DNA from: Cryptomeria japonica
Taxonomy: Eukaryota > Streptophyta > Pinopsida > Cupressales > Cupressaceae
Assembly: GCF_030272615.1 (NCBI RefSeq)
Contig: NC_081406.1
Span: forward strand, 186,037,770-186,101,769
Direction: 5' to 3'
DNA length: 64,000 nucleotides
The position numbers and the translations under genes are program-made. How positions within the stretch are numbered: the first letter of the stretch is position 1; the number at the start of each line of letters is the position of its first letter. The notes under the pieces were generated by a model. It was not told where the DNA came from and searched no databases. It saw nothing but the letters and a program-made list of their open reading frames with translations. This document shows, piece after piece, positions 46,307 through 57,829 of the stretch.

Positions 46307-47853
46307 TGTACGTTAGGAAATAGGAAATCATCACAAGCAAAGATAAACATACTAATCAATAGCTCAATCACGAAAGCAAAACTGCAATGATCTATCCTAA
46401 ACAAAACTCAATAGAGACATGAAATAAAAGCATTCAAAACTAGAAATTCAGAAAACCATAGGTATGATTTGAATTCTCTTTCATGCGGCTCCATTGTCCT
46501 TCTTTCTTCTCCAAATAGTTTTGTTGTAGATCTCACCTTCAAGTGCATAAACCTAATTGAGAAAGCAAGATTGACATTGACACAAGAATACTAAAAGCGT
46601 GATTTGACAAAGTGATTAGAAATTTGATAATCTGATTAGCGGATTCGATTGAAGAAATTCATCCAATTTATAGAGAAATTGGAGAAAAAGACCAAATTAG
46701 CATGATAATGATTCGAATGGAAATTCAAATCAAGAATAGAAAAATTATGACATGTCTATGACAAATTGCTATGCAAAGATTTATGACAATTTATGACAAA
46801 TTTCTATGCAAGGATTTATGACAATTTATGACAAATTTCTATGTCATTTCCATGAATTTAGGAGAGAAATAGGAGGAATTTGAAATTAGGAATTAGAAAA
46901 TTAAGAAATTAGAGAATTAAGAATTTAGGAATTAAGAATTGATGGAAATTAGAAATTAGGTAAATTAATTAATAATTTGTCATTTATTAATTAATTCACA
47001 AAGAGGAATAATTAGCCAATTAAATGAACATTTAATTGCAATGAGAAGACTTAGGATAAATAAATAATTTATTAATCCTAAAGGAAGAAATGATAAACAA
47101 GGTTAAATGATCAAATCATGAAACCCTAGAAGATGAATTAGGTCTTGATGAAAGATAATTGACTTGATCATGATTTTAAATTGATAAATGACCAATGTGA
47201 TAAATGATTCGATTGAGAAAATGCGCCAATTGATGAGGAACAATGACAAATTGATCCAAATTGACACAATTGAAAAGGATGACGATCGATGACAAATCAA
47301 TCGTGAAATGACAAGATTGACAAAAAGACAAGGATTGATGACAAAATAGATTGCAAAATGACAAATATTGAAAATGACCACAATCGATGACAAATCGATC
47401 ACAAAATGACAAGATCAAACATGACAACGACCGATGACAAATCGATCATTAAAACAACAAGATTGAAAATGATAAGGATTGATGATAAATCAATCGCCAG
47501 ATGACAAGATTGATAAGAGGACAACGATCGATGACAAATCGATCGCAAGATTGACAGGAGGACAAAACCCTAATTAGGATTGACGATGTCCAAAATGATG
47601 ACAAATGAGTACGCACATTGATGCGACAAGATAAAATTGATCAAAACCATGATTGGATAGTATTGTCGACAAGACCAAGTTCGAGAGCAAGATAAATGAA
47701 GAATGTAGAAGAATGACTCGATGTTCGCAAATGATAAAGACCAAGTGCGTAACATAGGAGAAATGTTAATGCGACGCAAAAACTTTAAAATGAGGAAATG
47801 CGCCAATGTTAAAGTATGACTCCACAAGCGTTGACCATTTTTAGGTGTCTACA
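46307..47853 (-). repeat. Element D 5' LTR
   Basis: Direct repeat of 34,887-36,433, same length. It starts TGTACGTTAGG and ends GGTGTCTACA, followed by target duplication CATAC. Confidence 0.93.
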
Positions 47854-47858
47854 CATAC

Positions 47859-48527
47859 TTCTATTTTTTAGATACAGAAGCTTTAAATTTTGTCTCAAAC
47901 TTTCCATGTGATTCACCAAACTTTCTCAATTCAAATGCAACAATCTTTTCAACTAGCATATCTCTTGTCACAATAGTCACACTTTGGATCTCATCAATAG
48001 AAACTACCTTATATTTGTGAGCAGGAGGCAATGATCTCATTACCTTAGCAAAAATTTCATCTTCTTCAAGGGTTCCACTAGCACATCTATTACCTAGGAC
48101 AAGTTCATTCACCTTAGCCATAAAGGAATTTACGTTCTCATCTTCTCCCATTCTCAACATCTCATACTCCCTTTTCAAACTCTGCAACTTAGCAACTTTG
48201 ACTTGTTTATCTCCTTCATACAAGGTCTCAAGCTTCTCCCTGATCTCATGTGCAGACTGAAGTCCCATGACATTAGTCATCTATGAATTAGTTTAGGGCA
48301 CTCAACAATGCTTCCTTGGTTCTAATGTTATTCTCATCTTCCTTGATCTCATCAGTAGTGACTGGTCCATTTGGAGGAATAGAATAGGCATTCTTTATAA
48401 TCTTCTAGTAATCATCTCCAAGACATCTCAAGTGAACCTCCATCCGGTTGTTCCATATAGCATAGTTACTTCCATCAAATCTTGGATTCTCCTTCTTAAA
48501 GATAACACTTCCACTTCTAGTTGCCAT
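47859..48527 (-). pseudogene. Element C gag, 5' part
   Basis: Starts at ATG 48,527 (MATRSGSVIFKK), then RFDGSNYAIWNNRMEVHLR, IREKLETLYEGDKQVKVAK, LKREYEMLRMGEDENVNSF and MRSLPPAHKYKVVSIDEIQ, a UBN2-type copia gag. Stops at about 48,281-48,300 and 48,405. Element D cuts it just after FKASVSKK. The rest of gag is at 34,563-34,886. Confidence 0.87.
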
Positions 48528-48569
48528 TCCGGATCACCTCAAGAAGTTCAGATTCTTCGAAAGGATATA

Positions 48570-48581
48570 GCTCTGATACCA
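48570..48581 (-). promoter_or_regulatory. Element C primer-binding site, intact
   Basis: GCTCTGATACCA, exact complement-side view of the initiator tRNA-Met site TGGTATCAGAGC, two bases before the LTR. Confidence 0.9.
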
Positions 48582-48583
48582 AT

Positions 48584-49922
48584 TGTTGGCAACAATACTA
48601 AAGGAAAACTGAGGGGGGGATTGAATCAGTTTTCACTGGATTATCAAACTTTACCTTAAATGCAAGTTAGATAAATTGCAGCAACAACAAAGATGGGCAA
48701 ATTGATAGCACAACACACAACACCAAGATTTTGACATGAAAAACCCGATTAAGAGAAAAACCACGGTGGGAAACTACCCACAATAAGATGATACTCTATA
48801 GTAGTATGTGAAAATATTACAATGGGGAATGCACCTGCATTCAGGCTCATTCCCTTGAGATTACTGCTCAAAATATAATGACCCAAAAGTGTACAACCCT
48901 CAGGGAAGTCTCACTGACTTACAACAAGATTCAAACAACAATTCAGAAGGAATGAACTGTAGTGATAGCATCTGCTAATACCTGATGACAATTCTGGTTA
49001 AGCGCATATGTCTGATTTGCAACCCTCCAAAAATCTACTCAATCACTCTATCAAAGGATGAATTACTTTATTCTCTCATACACCACTCTCTAATAATGCA
49101 GACATAACCTTGATACCTTAGTTACATGACTTTATCACCTACTTATACAATTCATCAACCTTGACAACAAGGTTGGCTAAACCCTCAACACCTAATTACA
49201 AAATTACATTACACGATACAAAGATAGACCACTAGACTAATATAATGATATACATGATATAACATGGACCTAAATTAAAACTTCAAACACGCAACACCAC
49301 CATAAATCTCACCAAGATCAACGACAACACGCTACACCACCAAAAATTTGCATAACATGAAGAACATTACCAAATCATGAAAATCACCAAAAAATTGTAC
49401 AACGATCAATGCAGATCATCAAAAAGAAGAAGAAATGATTAGGAAACACCAAAAAGTATGTTAGAATCATCAGTAATAGTTATACCAATGTCATTCATCA
49501 AATCGTCATCGATCAACATCTGAGCCTCAAGAATACTCAAACAACAATAACTACCACGAAGAAAGATAACATGCAAAGTACCAAACCATGAACCATCTAA
49601 AATAAATATACACAATAACATCCCAAACAATCTCCCAAAATCACAACTCAAGATCTGATCACACCGGAATATATTGGAGGAAATACCAGACTTTGCAAAG
49701 CATTGATCAGAATAAACCAAACTACAAACTAGATCATATGATATGATCAATTAAGCTTTTTGGACCACTGAAACCAATACAGAAAGATGTAATGACACTA
49801 GGAATACTCCATACACCAAACTATGATCCAAATAAACTGATTTGCAATCACTGGAGCAATCAATCATGGGAATATGTTGACATAATGACAACAACATATC
49901 CTAGCAGAAACAATTTCCAACA
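48584..49922 (-). repeat. Element C 5' LTR
   Basis: Starts TGTTGGCAACAATAC, carries a G-run plus ATTGAATCAG and AAAACCACGGTGGGAAAC, and ends TTTCCAACA. Length 1,339 bp. Its partner LTR is missing. It lies inside an older copia LTR (49,923-50,831). Confidence 0.75.
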
Positions 49923-50831
49923 AAAACCACAATATTAATATACTCTGTTAGAAGTATAAAAACATTACATAAGGCGAATGCACGTGCATTAAGGCACATT
50001 GCCTAGAGTTCACTACTCAATTACAAGAAAGGGCTACAACCCGGAAGGCTCACTACCTTACAAATGATTATATAAAATAATTGGAATGTCTGAACTGATG
50101 AACGTCATCTACATATGCGAAAGACAATTTTGTTTAAGCACAAAATACTATATCTTACTCAATTCTACAACACTACTTTGTTTAGATATTCTACATTATA
50201 CCAGAGCACAAATCCTTCAACTATGCACAATCACTCATACATGCATCACACATCACCATCGATCACTAAAATGATCAAATAAACCCATCTTATATATCTG
50301 CAACACCAATTTAGGACTCCATCATGTCGGCTTCAATAATATGACACAAAAGATGAAACGTGTACACAAGTCAGCTCAAATCATATTTACACCAATCATG
50401 CGGACCAAAACAAAAATGTCCACATGATTCCCATATGTTAGCTCACTAACATCAAACACACAAACAGTCCTCAAAATCATTTCACATGATCCACACAATG
50501 AATCTCACACACTACTACTTATAACCACTATTCTAGCCAAAACCTTGTCTACCAGATCTTCCAACTCACCAAAAACTAATCACCGAAAGCCACAAATCTA
50601 GAATAAGGCATATTAAACAACCACAATTCTTCTCTAAGATCCACAAAGAAAAATATACAACACAAATGATCTGCTAACCAACAAACTATACACTCTACTG
50701 GATACATTGTAATTCTCTCTAGACCTTGCAAATACTCAATCAATCTTTTGATATGAATGAATTATTACTTGTGGATGGAATTTGACACTAGTTTCCATCA
50801 ATCACAACATCTACAGTGTATCTTGCCAACA
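49923..50831 (-). repeat. Element E 3' LTR, left end cut by element C
   Basis: Resumes in the middle of the LTR pattern at AAAACCAC, then CGAATGCACGTGCATTAAGG and GGCTCACTACCTTACAA, both with counterparts in LTR C. Ends TCTTGCCAACA. Confidence 0.7.
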
Positions 50832-50845
50832 ATCTCCCCCTTTGG
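50832..50845 (-). promoter_or_regulatory. Element E polypurine tract
   Basis: ATCTCCCCCTTTGG, on the minus strand CCAAAGGGGGAGAT, abuts the LTR. A second copy CTCCCCCTTTGACATCAAC lies at about 50,995. Confidence 0.8.
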
Positions 50846-51139
50846 CATTCATGGAAACACTTAGTGAAAAATAACTAAGTGTCGAACCAAAACCAAAGTA
50901 CATACACTGCAACCAAAAATCTAATCTCCAAATTCCAAAGAATCCAAGAATAAAAGAAATACCCCTTAGAATTAGGATTTTTCACTCCTCTACACTCCCC
51001 CTTTGACATCAACAACAAAGGTAGGGTCCTAGAAACCAAAATTGTATATACATACATACATACAAACTCAACTCATAAAAACTTAAAGATATTTGCATAG
51101 GAATTATTTAATGTGACCAAGTGACTGCCCCAACCTTAT

Positions 51140-53684
51140 GCAGATTCTCCAACACCATTATGAATCTACTGAATAAGTAAGACTATGTCCCTATAGTTTG
51201 GAGATCTTTTGTTTCATTAGTAGTCAAAGAATTCTATGCATCTTGCAAGGAACTAAGCATTATATCCAACCTAGGAACAATGTGGCTCCTAAATTCTCTG
51301 ACTCTGCCAATTATCCTTTCTCGGTCATAGCTCAGATTCTGGATCTTCTCAAGTAATGAGATTACCTGATCTTCATGATTATTCAAAGAATATTTCAAAG
51401 GATCAACCGACTTAGATATGCTTTCTAACTAATCCTTATGCTCCTGAGACTTCTTCTCAATATCCACAATGAACTTGTTCAAGGATAGACATGATTTACA
51501 CAAGTTTCCACCTTCGGACATTGCATCTTGCATGCTCTTCACACACTCTCCTAATGTGTCTCTATCTTTTGTAATCATTTTCTTCAAAGTTCAAAGCCTT
51601 TTAGCATTAAACTCATTTTGAGCCTTCCCCTTATTATATTTCTACAGGACTCAAAGTGACTATCCACTGAGTTGATCAGATTATTCAGATGTCCAATTGT
51701 ATTATCGGATGGATCTTTTTGAAAACAGGACATCAACTTTTCCAAAATGTTGCATGCCAAAGTTAGAAACATTTTGTCTTCAGTGTGAGACCTCAAGAGA
51801 TCTTCACTGGCTTTTTCTTGTGTGAATAATGCTAACTGAAGATTCTAAATAGGTGACATAGAGTCAAGATTGATTAGTCCTTGCACAAATTTTGGATCAT
51901 CAACAATTTGTTTCCCCTTCACTGCTTTTGCAGTGTCTCTTGCCAGAATTTTTTCCTGATTGACCTCAACCTATACCTTCTCTGCACTCTTCTTAGTTTT
52001 TTCTTCCTTTAGAGGAATATCATCCTTGATCTTATCCACATCTACATCCCCTACATCCTTTTTATGCTTATCTTTTGTAGTGTTATCAACTCTGACCTTT
52101 TCGAAGCATTATCCTTTCCTTGATCAAATGACTGCACATTCGGTTCATTAACTTCTGGAGCATCTTCTGGAATATCATATTTTGTCTTCTCAGTTTCCAA
52201 ATTATCCTGAATTTTCTCAAGGAAAACTTCATACTTGTTCTCAAGAAAAGATTTCCTCAAAATTGTCTGTATCTTTTGCAACTTCATCAATATTTCTAAT
52301 CATAATCTTATGAACTCTAGTCTTACTACGGAACTCAGGGTTAGCTAAGTTAATAATTCTAGCCATCTCTGCCTTAGCTATCACCAGACAAAGTTCTACC
52401 AAAAAATATTCTTTTAGTCCCTCTTCTTATTTACAAGTTGTTATTCTTCTTGCATCCAAAATTTCATATAAACTCTTCAGAATCACTATCAATAGTTCTA
52501 CCAAATTTTTACTATATTCATTCATATATTATATAGTCATTTCCTCTAGTTTTCTCTTACAATTTTTATCAAAATTATCATACCACTCAGATAGTGGCTT
52601 CAAGTTCGTGTCCTTAATATCTTGTTTCACAATATTTTTTAATGTTATAGGAGGTAAAATAGTAAATTTACCTTGTTTCAATGCCTCATCAAACTCAAAT
52701 GTCTTGGATTCCTTACTAGATCTTGTTCTATCGGAAGACTTCTCCTTTGTGATCTTGGTATCTTTTGAATCTTTGCCCTTCACCTCCTTCACTGCCTCAT
52801 CAAATTTAGTCTCTTCTTCATAAATGGTCACAAATCTAACTGATTTATTTTTCTTCTCACTTCCATCAATTGGTTTGGCTGATGGTTTGGGTTGGCTTGC
52901 TGGTTTTTAATTACCAGAGGAGGGAACTGCACTTCTGGCTTGACTAGGCTTAGAAGCTACTATTGGTTTGTTCTTTTTCTCCACCTTCATTGTTTTCTCC
53001 TCAGAGAGAATGTTCTTCTCTCTAAATTTTCAGATAGCCTCCTTGGTTATCCCCATGCTCTCTTCAAGATCATTGACCTCTTTCTAGACCTTCTTTTCTA
53101 TTGCAAGCTTCTTGAAGTGTTGATGCAATTTTAGGGTTTTCTCATTGTGTGTGCCAAATATCTCGTCATTGGGGTCCATCGTGTGACTTAGCGAATGTTG
53201 TGCATATAATTCTAAAAAAAATTCATCTACCTCATATCCCATTGGCATAATCCATATCATCTGGGGCTCCACTACTTCCATCAAGCATTGATCAATGTAA
53301 ACTATAAAGTAGATGGTATCTTGGTATTTATTGACCATGAACTTTAGGATTCTCTCCCTCTAATGCATCTCATGCTAGAAGTTTTGGAAGTAACCCCATA
53401 GATTTTTGTTCCCTACTTTGGAATCATCAGATCTACATATAGGTACTCTTGGAACTACACTCCTACAGGTCTATCAAATTCCCACTATATCGGACCAACA
53501 ATTGGAACCTCATCTTTGAAGTAGAAGAATATGCATAGAATCAAGGTTCCAAACTTGAAAGGATGTTTCTTATTTTCTTTGATCTTCTTTATATTCTTAA
53601 TAAGCTCACTCTGGAGAAACTCACAAAGATCATATTTCTTACTCTCCTCATTATTTCATAAGCAACACATATAGCAGTACCAGA
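51140..53684 (-). pseudogene. Uncharacterised ORF G2, C-terminal block
   Basis: I do not recognise the family. On the minus strand it resumes G2 after solo LTR F: CEFLQSELIKNIKKIKENKK, HPFKFGTLILCIFFYFKD, MIWIMPMGYEVDEFFLELY and FGTHNEKTLKLHQHFKKLAI. A Lys/Glu/Ser-rich, probably disordered part follows (EEETKFDEAVKEVKGKDSKD, 52,529-52,831), and weaker coiled-coil segments run down to about 51,140. It ends some 300 bases before E's polypurine tract. Stops and frameshifts are numerous. The place, between gag and 3' LTR, is where a third ORF sits in some retroelements. Confidence 0.5.
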
Positions 53685-54835
53685 TGTTAGGTCCAATATG
53701 GAAAGCTAATGTACTGAGAGGGGAGGGGTGAATCAGTACTCCATAACTTTTCTTGAATAATAACTTTACTGTTATGCATAAATAGAATAGTGCAATAACA
53801 TAAAATAAAGCTAAAACTAATAGATAACAATCATACATGATTCACTCCATAACACATATATTTTGGTTACGTAGAAACTCTTGGTTAGAGAGAAAAACTA
53901 TGATGGGGATGGCATCCACAACTTCACTACTGCAATAATAAAGAGTGCTTGGTAAGAGCTACATATTAGCTATTTTTGATAGCTTACCATGTTAGGAGTA
54001 ACAAGATCTATTAGATCTACCTTGCTAAAGGATTTTACAACATTTAATGTGAATGTTGCACCTGGTTAGAGGCTTTACAATTTATAGACTTGATTAGAGT
54101 CTTTTACCCTATTAAAGGTTTCTCTTACAACTTCACAATATTACAATAAAATCATTACAAATATCTGCAACTTTACATCTGAAATGTTATAGAAGATTCT
54201 ATGTGCTCAGAATAGATTACCTTCCTTATAGCATACCTTGGTAGCCCATATAGTAACTCGGTAAACCCTTTTGTTTACTCTGTTCTTTGACTGTTCTCTG
54301 AAAACCTTCTCGATGACCTCAGTGTCTCTGTAACAGTCTTCTTACACACATATACACACCCTTAACTCATGTTGTATAAATAGATCTCTTAAGATGGTGA
54401 TCCAATTCATTTCTTCGATCTTACAAACAATATTCCTTGAATGAATAACTATACAAAATATTTCATTGGTTAGATTGATCTCAAAATCATACACAATCTT
54501 CTGGTGCAATTTCCAATGTAATAACGGTTAGATGTGCCTCGATCTTGTAACACATTTTTATATGCATGTCCAGGTTCAATGTATCTGGTAACATGTTTCA
54601 CTTGGTGTATATTAACTCGGTGAGTCATCTTTGTTTCTCGGTAGTCATAAAAAGATACTCGGTAGATAGCTTGGTGTATACTGCATTCTGTGACTGCTTT
54701 CTTCTGTAATCGACTAGACTGTGCATACTGACTTCTCTGTGTATATCGACTGCATGATTTGGTAGTGTTAACCAACTAGAGTATATAGTATGACTTTGAA
54801 TATTAAAACTAATGGCAACTTGATAAGTAGTAACA
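53685..54835 (-). mobile_element. Solo LTR F (copia)
   Basis: Starts TGTTAGGTCCAATATGG, has GAGGGGAGGGGTGAATCAG and AACTCTTGGTTAGAGAGAAA like its relatives, and ends AAGTAGTAACA. Flanked by perfect CCAGA (53,680-53,684 and 54,836-54,840). No internal sequence, so it is a recombination-derived solo LTR. It splits ORF G2. Confidence 0.92.
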
Positions 54836-55352
54836 CCAGAGACAAAGTTCATTTGGCTAGAATAGTAAATTTTGTAACCAATCACCATGGATCCAAACTG
54901 GATGTCATCCTCTAGGATTTCATCAATAGTCATCACTCTCTTATGAAATTTTGACTTGGTTGTATTGGTCACAATAGTATTCTTTGCAACTTTTAGTGAG
55001 GCAAGCTCTTCAGTTGCACACAATCTTGTTACAACCTGAATCACACCTTTTGTGATCTTGTGCAGCTTATCTAACCACATAAATTTGTCATGTACATGAC
55101 TCAATATATATCGGATCCATTCTTGTTCATAGAACATTGGAAATTTAATGAATTGTGTGAAAGCTTGCTTTCCAGATCTTGAAATTCAAGATTCATGCTT
55201 GAGCTTCCATCAGATAGTCGGTTATTATGTAGACTCGACATTTGAGAGCTTCCCAATTCTTCAATCGGACAATGAGTATAAACCCTTATATCTTCATTGT
55301 ACAAAACTTTGTAGGGAATCGATGAAAATGCACTTTTAGGGTCATCCTCCAT
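54836..55352 (-). pseudogene. Uncharacterised ORF G2, N-terminal block
   Basis: Begins at ATG 55,352 (MEDDPKSAFSSIPYKVLYNE), then DIRVYTHCPIEELG, MNLEFQDLESKLSHNSLNF, YILSHVHDKFMWLDKLHKI, TKGVIQVVTRLCATEELAS, RVMTIDEILEDDIQFGSMV and IGYKIYYSSQMNFVSG, where solo LTR F enters at the CCAGA duplication and the frame resumes at 53,684 with TAICVAYE. One frameshift near 55,110. No catalytic motif visible. Together with the C block, about 1,000 codons. Confidence 0.55.
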
Positions 55353-55871
55353 GGAAATGAAGGGATGATTCTTGAAATTAGGTTATTCATGCTTAGTGAT
55401 TTCAAAAACCAAAGGATTTGTAGTACCAAACATATCCATCTTAATAATTCCAAATTTCAAACTACAACTGAAAAAGGGGTCTCACTGTTAAATACCTTTC
55501 AACTAGATGCAAGATTGCACACCAAATCTGGATCTCACTCAGAATCTCTACAAATTCTCCTTTACTGCACTCTCCTTCTCTTTCTCTTCAAATTCAAAGT
55601 GATAAATGAAAGGTTAATTATCCTTTTATCCTTTTCATACCTAAATTTTCATCACAATAAATGCACTTAACCCTAATACTTTTGGATACTCTGTGTCTCT
55701 CAGAAATTCTTCTCTGGATCTTCAAATGAGCTTGAACTCTTCTGGAAGTCTATCATAAAAATATGAGATCATCACATATAGCTCTACAACCTGTCATAAT
55801 TAGGCATAGATCTAAAACAGGAGGTTTATAAGATTTTCATGAAATCCTCCCCTAAGGTCGAATGCCTTAGC
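55353..55871. other. Leader-like noncoding stretch between gag fragment and G2
   Basis: Several stops in all frames. No recognisable gene, LTR or primer site. Confidence 0.35.
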
Positions 55872-56745
55872 TTAGTTACCAGATGAGGTTCCAACATCGA
55901 AATCAGGTGCGGACCCATTTCTTACCTCAGAATCACTCTTCTTGACCCATGTCTTCTTCATATGATCTTTGATCTCTTCAACTTTTTCTTTACCCTTCTC
56001 ATCTTCCTTTGCATTCGTGTTCTTGTCTTCCAGACCTCTCCTATTCACATTTCTTCTTCTGCAATACTTATCAATTTGACCGGATTTTCTACAAGCATAG
56101 CAAACAATATTTCCCCTTCTAGGCATAAAGTTCATATGATTTCCTCTAGATCTACATTGATTAGAAACATGTCCAATCATACCACATGCATAACATCGAA
56201 CATTTCTTCTATTGTGAAAGTTATTCATCACACTTTTGTATATATTTGCCTTATGACCATACTTATTGCATTTGAAACATTGACCAGTAAAAGATGGACC
56301 ATTATTATTTATCCTATTTCTGCACTTACTATCCATATGACCAAATTTATTGCAAACAAAACAATAACTATTAAACTTATGACCATTAGGTTGTCTTATC
56401 GAAGGCCTTTTTGAGTTATTCTTCTATTAAGTTGACTTGGAGATTTCACCATTCTCAAATTAAAGGCCTTGTGTATCATTAGGATTCTTTTGACTTGCAA
56501 GAATCTCATCAAGCTCGATTGAGCTGACCCAAAACTTCTCCTTGTACTCATTTACAACATCAAGATCATATCTAATAAGAATGATCTGCCTTTCAAGATC
56601 TTCCTCATGTTGTCTAGAGTCTTGCAGGTCAAGCTTCTATTGTCCATTATCACTCTCAACTCTGCAACATTCTTTAGATTTATCTTTTAGGGATTGAGAA
56701 ATCTTATCCTCATTCTTCTCCCTTTCTTTAATCTTTGGTGTAGTC
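55872..56745 (-). pseudogene. Copia gag fragment with four zinc knuckles
   Basis: Minus strand. A coiled-coil part leads to SSIELDEILASQKNPNDTQG, a common plant copia gag phrase. Knuckles follow: CFVCNKFGHMDSKC (intact CX2CX4HX4C), CFKCNKYGHKANIYK (last Cys lost), CYACGMIGHVSNQC (intact) and CYACRKSGQIDKYC (His changed to Gln). The tail is KEDEKGKEKVEEIKDHMKK. It binds genomic RNA in the particle when intact. No pol follows. It may be the remaining gag of element E. Confidence 0.82.
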
Positions 56746-56754
56746 ACCAGTTAG

Positions 56755-57768
56755 GAGGGACCTCAAAGAGATCAATCTGGACTAGGAAGCAAGAGTAAAC
56801 ACAACGGAAACAAGAGGATATGATGGAGGAAATGCAAAAGTGAATGAATTAGATCATGAAAACTATTTACAGATAACCAGTAACATCCAGGTTACAAGAT
56901 TCGGCTCACTGGCCTACTACATACATGCTCAATTACAGAATCGATCAACTCTGGACCTCTAAAGCCTAGGATATATCTTCTATGTACTATCTCATTGAAT
57001 TATGATGCTCAATTACATTGATTTATATGGTCTAGAGGGATCTGATCAGCCTAACAGGGATCAAATACCGAAGAACAATATCAAATGTGTAAAATACCAA
57101 GTCAGCCTCCACCAAAATGATTCCTCCAAAAACATCCAGGTTACCAGATTCGGCTCACTAGCCTACTACATACATGCTCAATTATAGAATGGGTCAACTC
57201 CGGACCTCTAAATCTTAGGATATATATTCTATGTACTATCTCATTGAATTATAATGCTCAATTACATTGATTTATATGGTCTAGAGGGATCTGATTAGCC
57301 TAATAGGGATCAAATACTAAAGAACAAGATCAAACGTGTAAAAAGCTAGGTCGGCCTCCACCAAAATGATTCCTCAGGAAAATCCAAAGGATGAAGTGTG
57401 GATCAAAGGGAAGGTCCGTCACATGCCAAATAACATTGTAATGAATGAACTAGGGCTCCACAAGCTATGAAATGGATCCATAAGATTTACCAATAGAAAA
57501 TAGGTCTAAGTGATTCCAGTGTCCTAAGCTAGAAAATTGTCTCAGAATCCATAATCAATAACTTGCTAGAAAATGATCCAAACACTTTATAGTTTAGGAA
57601 TAAGGAATATGATCATTTCCTCAATAAAAATCCATCTCCATAAGATCCTATGAGCCAATGCAAGAAATACAAAAAGGAATAATGAAACTGAAAAATAGAA
57701 AACAAACAGAAAAGAAAATATTTTTGGTTGATGTAAGATTGTCAAGAATCGGGGATGCTCCTGCATCA
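56755..57768 (-). repeat. Ty3/gypsy 3' LTR (left limit uncertain)
   Basis: The minus strand starts TGATGCAGGAGCATCCCCG at 57,768, directly downstream of the chromodomain end, as in chromoviruses. The left limit is set by the adjoining gag fragment and is approximate. Confidence 0.55.
56883..57380. repeat. 249-bp tandem duplication in the gypsy LTR
   Basis: ACATCCAGGTTAC(A/C)AGATTC starts at 56,883 and 57,132. Two nearly identical units, each ending in CCTCCACCAAAATGATTCCTC. Confidence 0.85.
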
Positions 57769-57829
57769 AACATCCGAGGTTGTTTAAAAGGTGATTCCCT
57801 CACTTTGCTAGGGTTAGATAAAAACCAAG

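Larger units (their letters stand above)
34887..47853 (-). mobile_element. LTR element D, large, no pol (LARD-like), young
   Basis: A 12,967-bp element with two 1,547-bp LTRs, target duplication CATAC (34,882-34,886 and 47,854-47,858), a primer site by the right LTR and a polypurine tract by the left LTR, so it reads on the minus strand. It inserted into element C's gag. By eye the LTRs differ at about 30-35 positions (near 98% identity), mostly C/T and G/A changes. Inside is a long sense ORF (44,231-41,403) and an antisense PMD gene relic (37,251-39,051). No protease, RT or integrase motif was found on either strand, so movement would need a helper element. Confidence 0.92.

Noticed and set aside
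46313-46900. Segmental duplication of host DNA matching 34,891-35,480
   Set aside because: It is simply the LTR pair of element D, with matching ends and target duplication.
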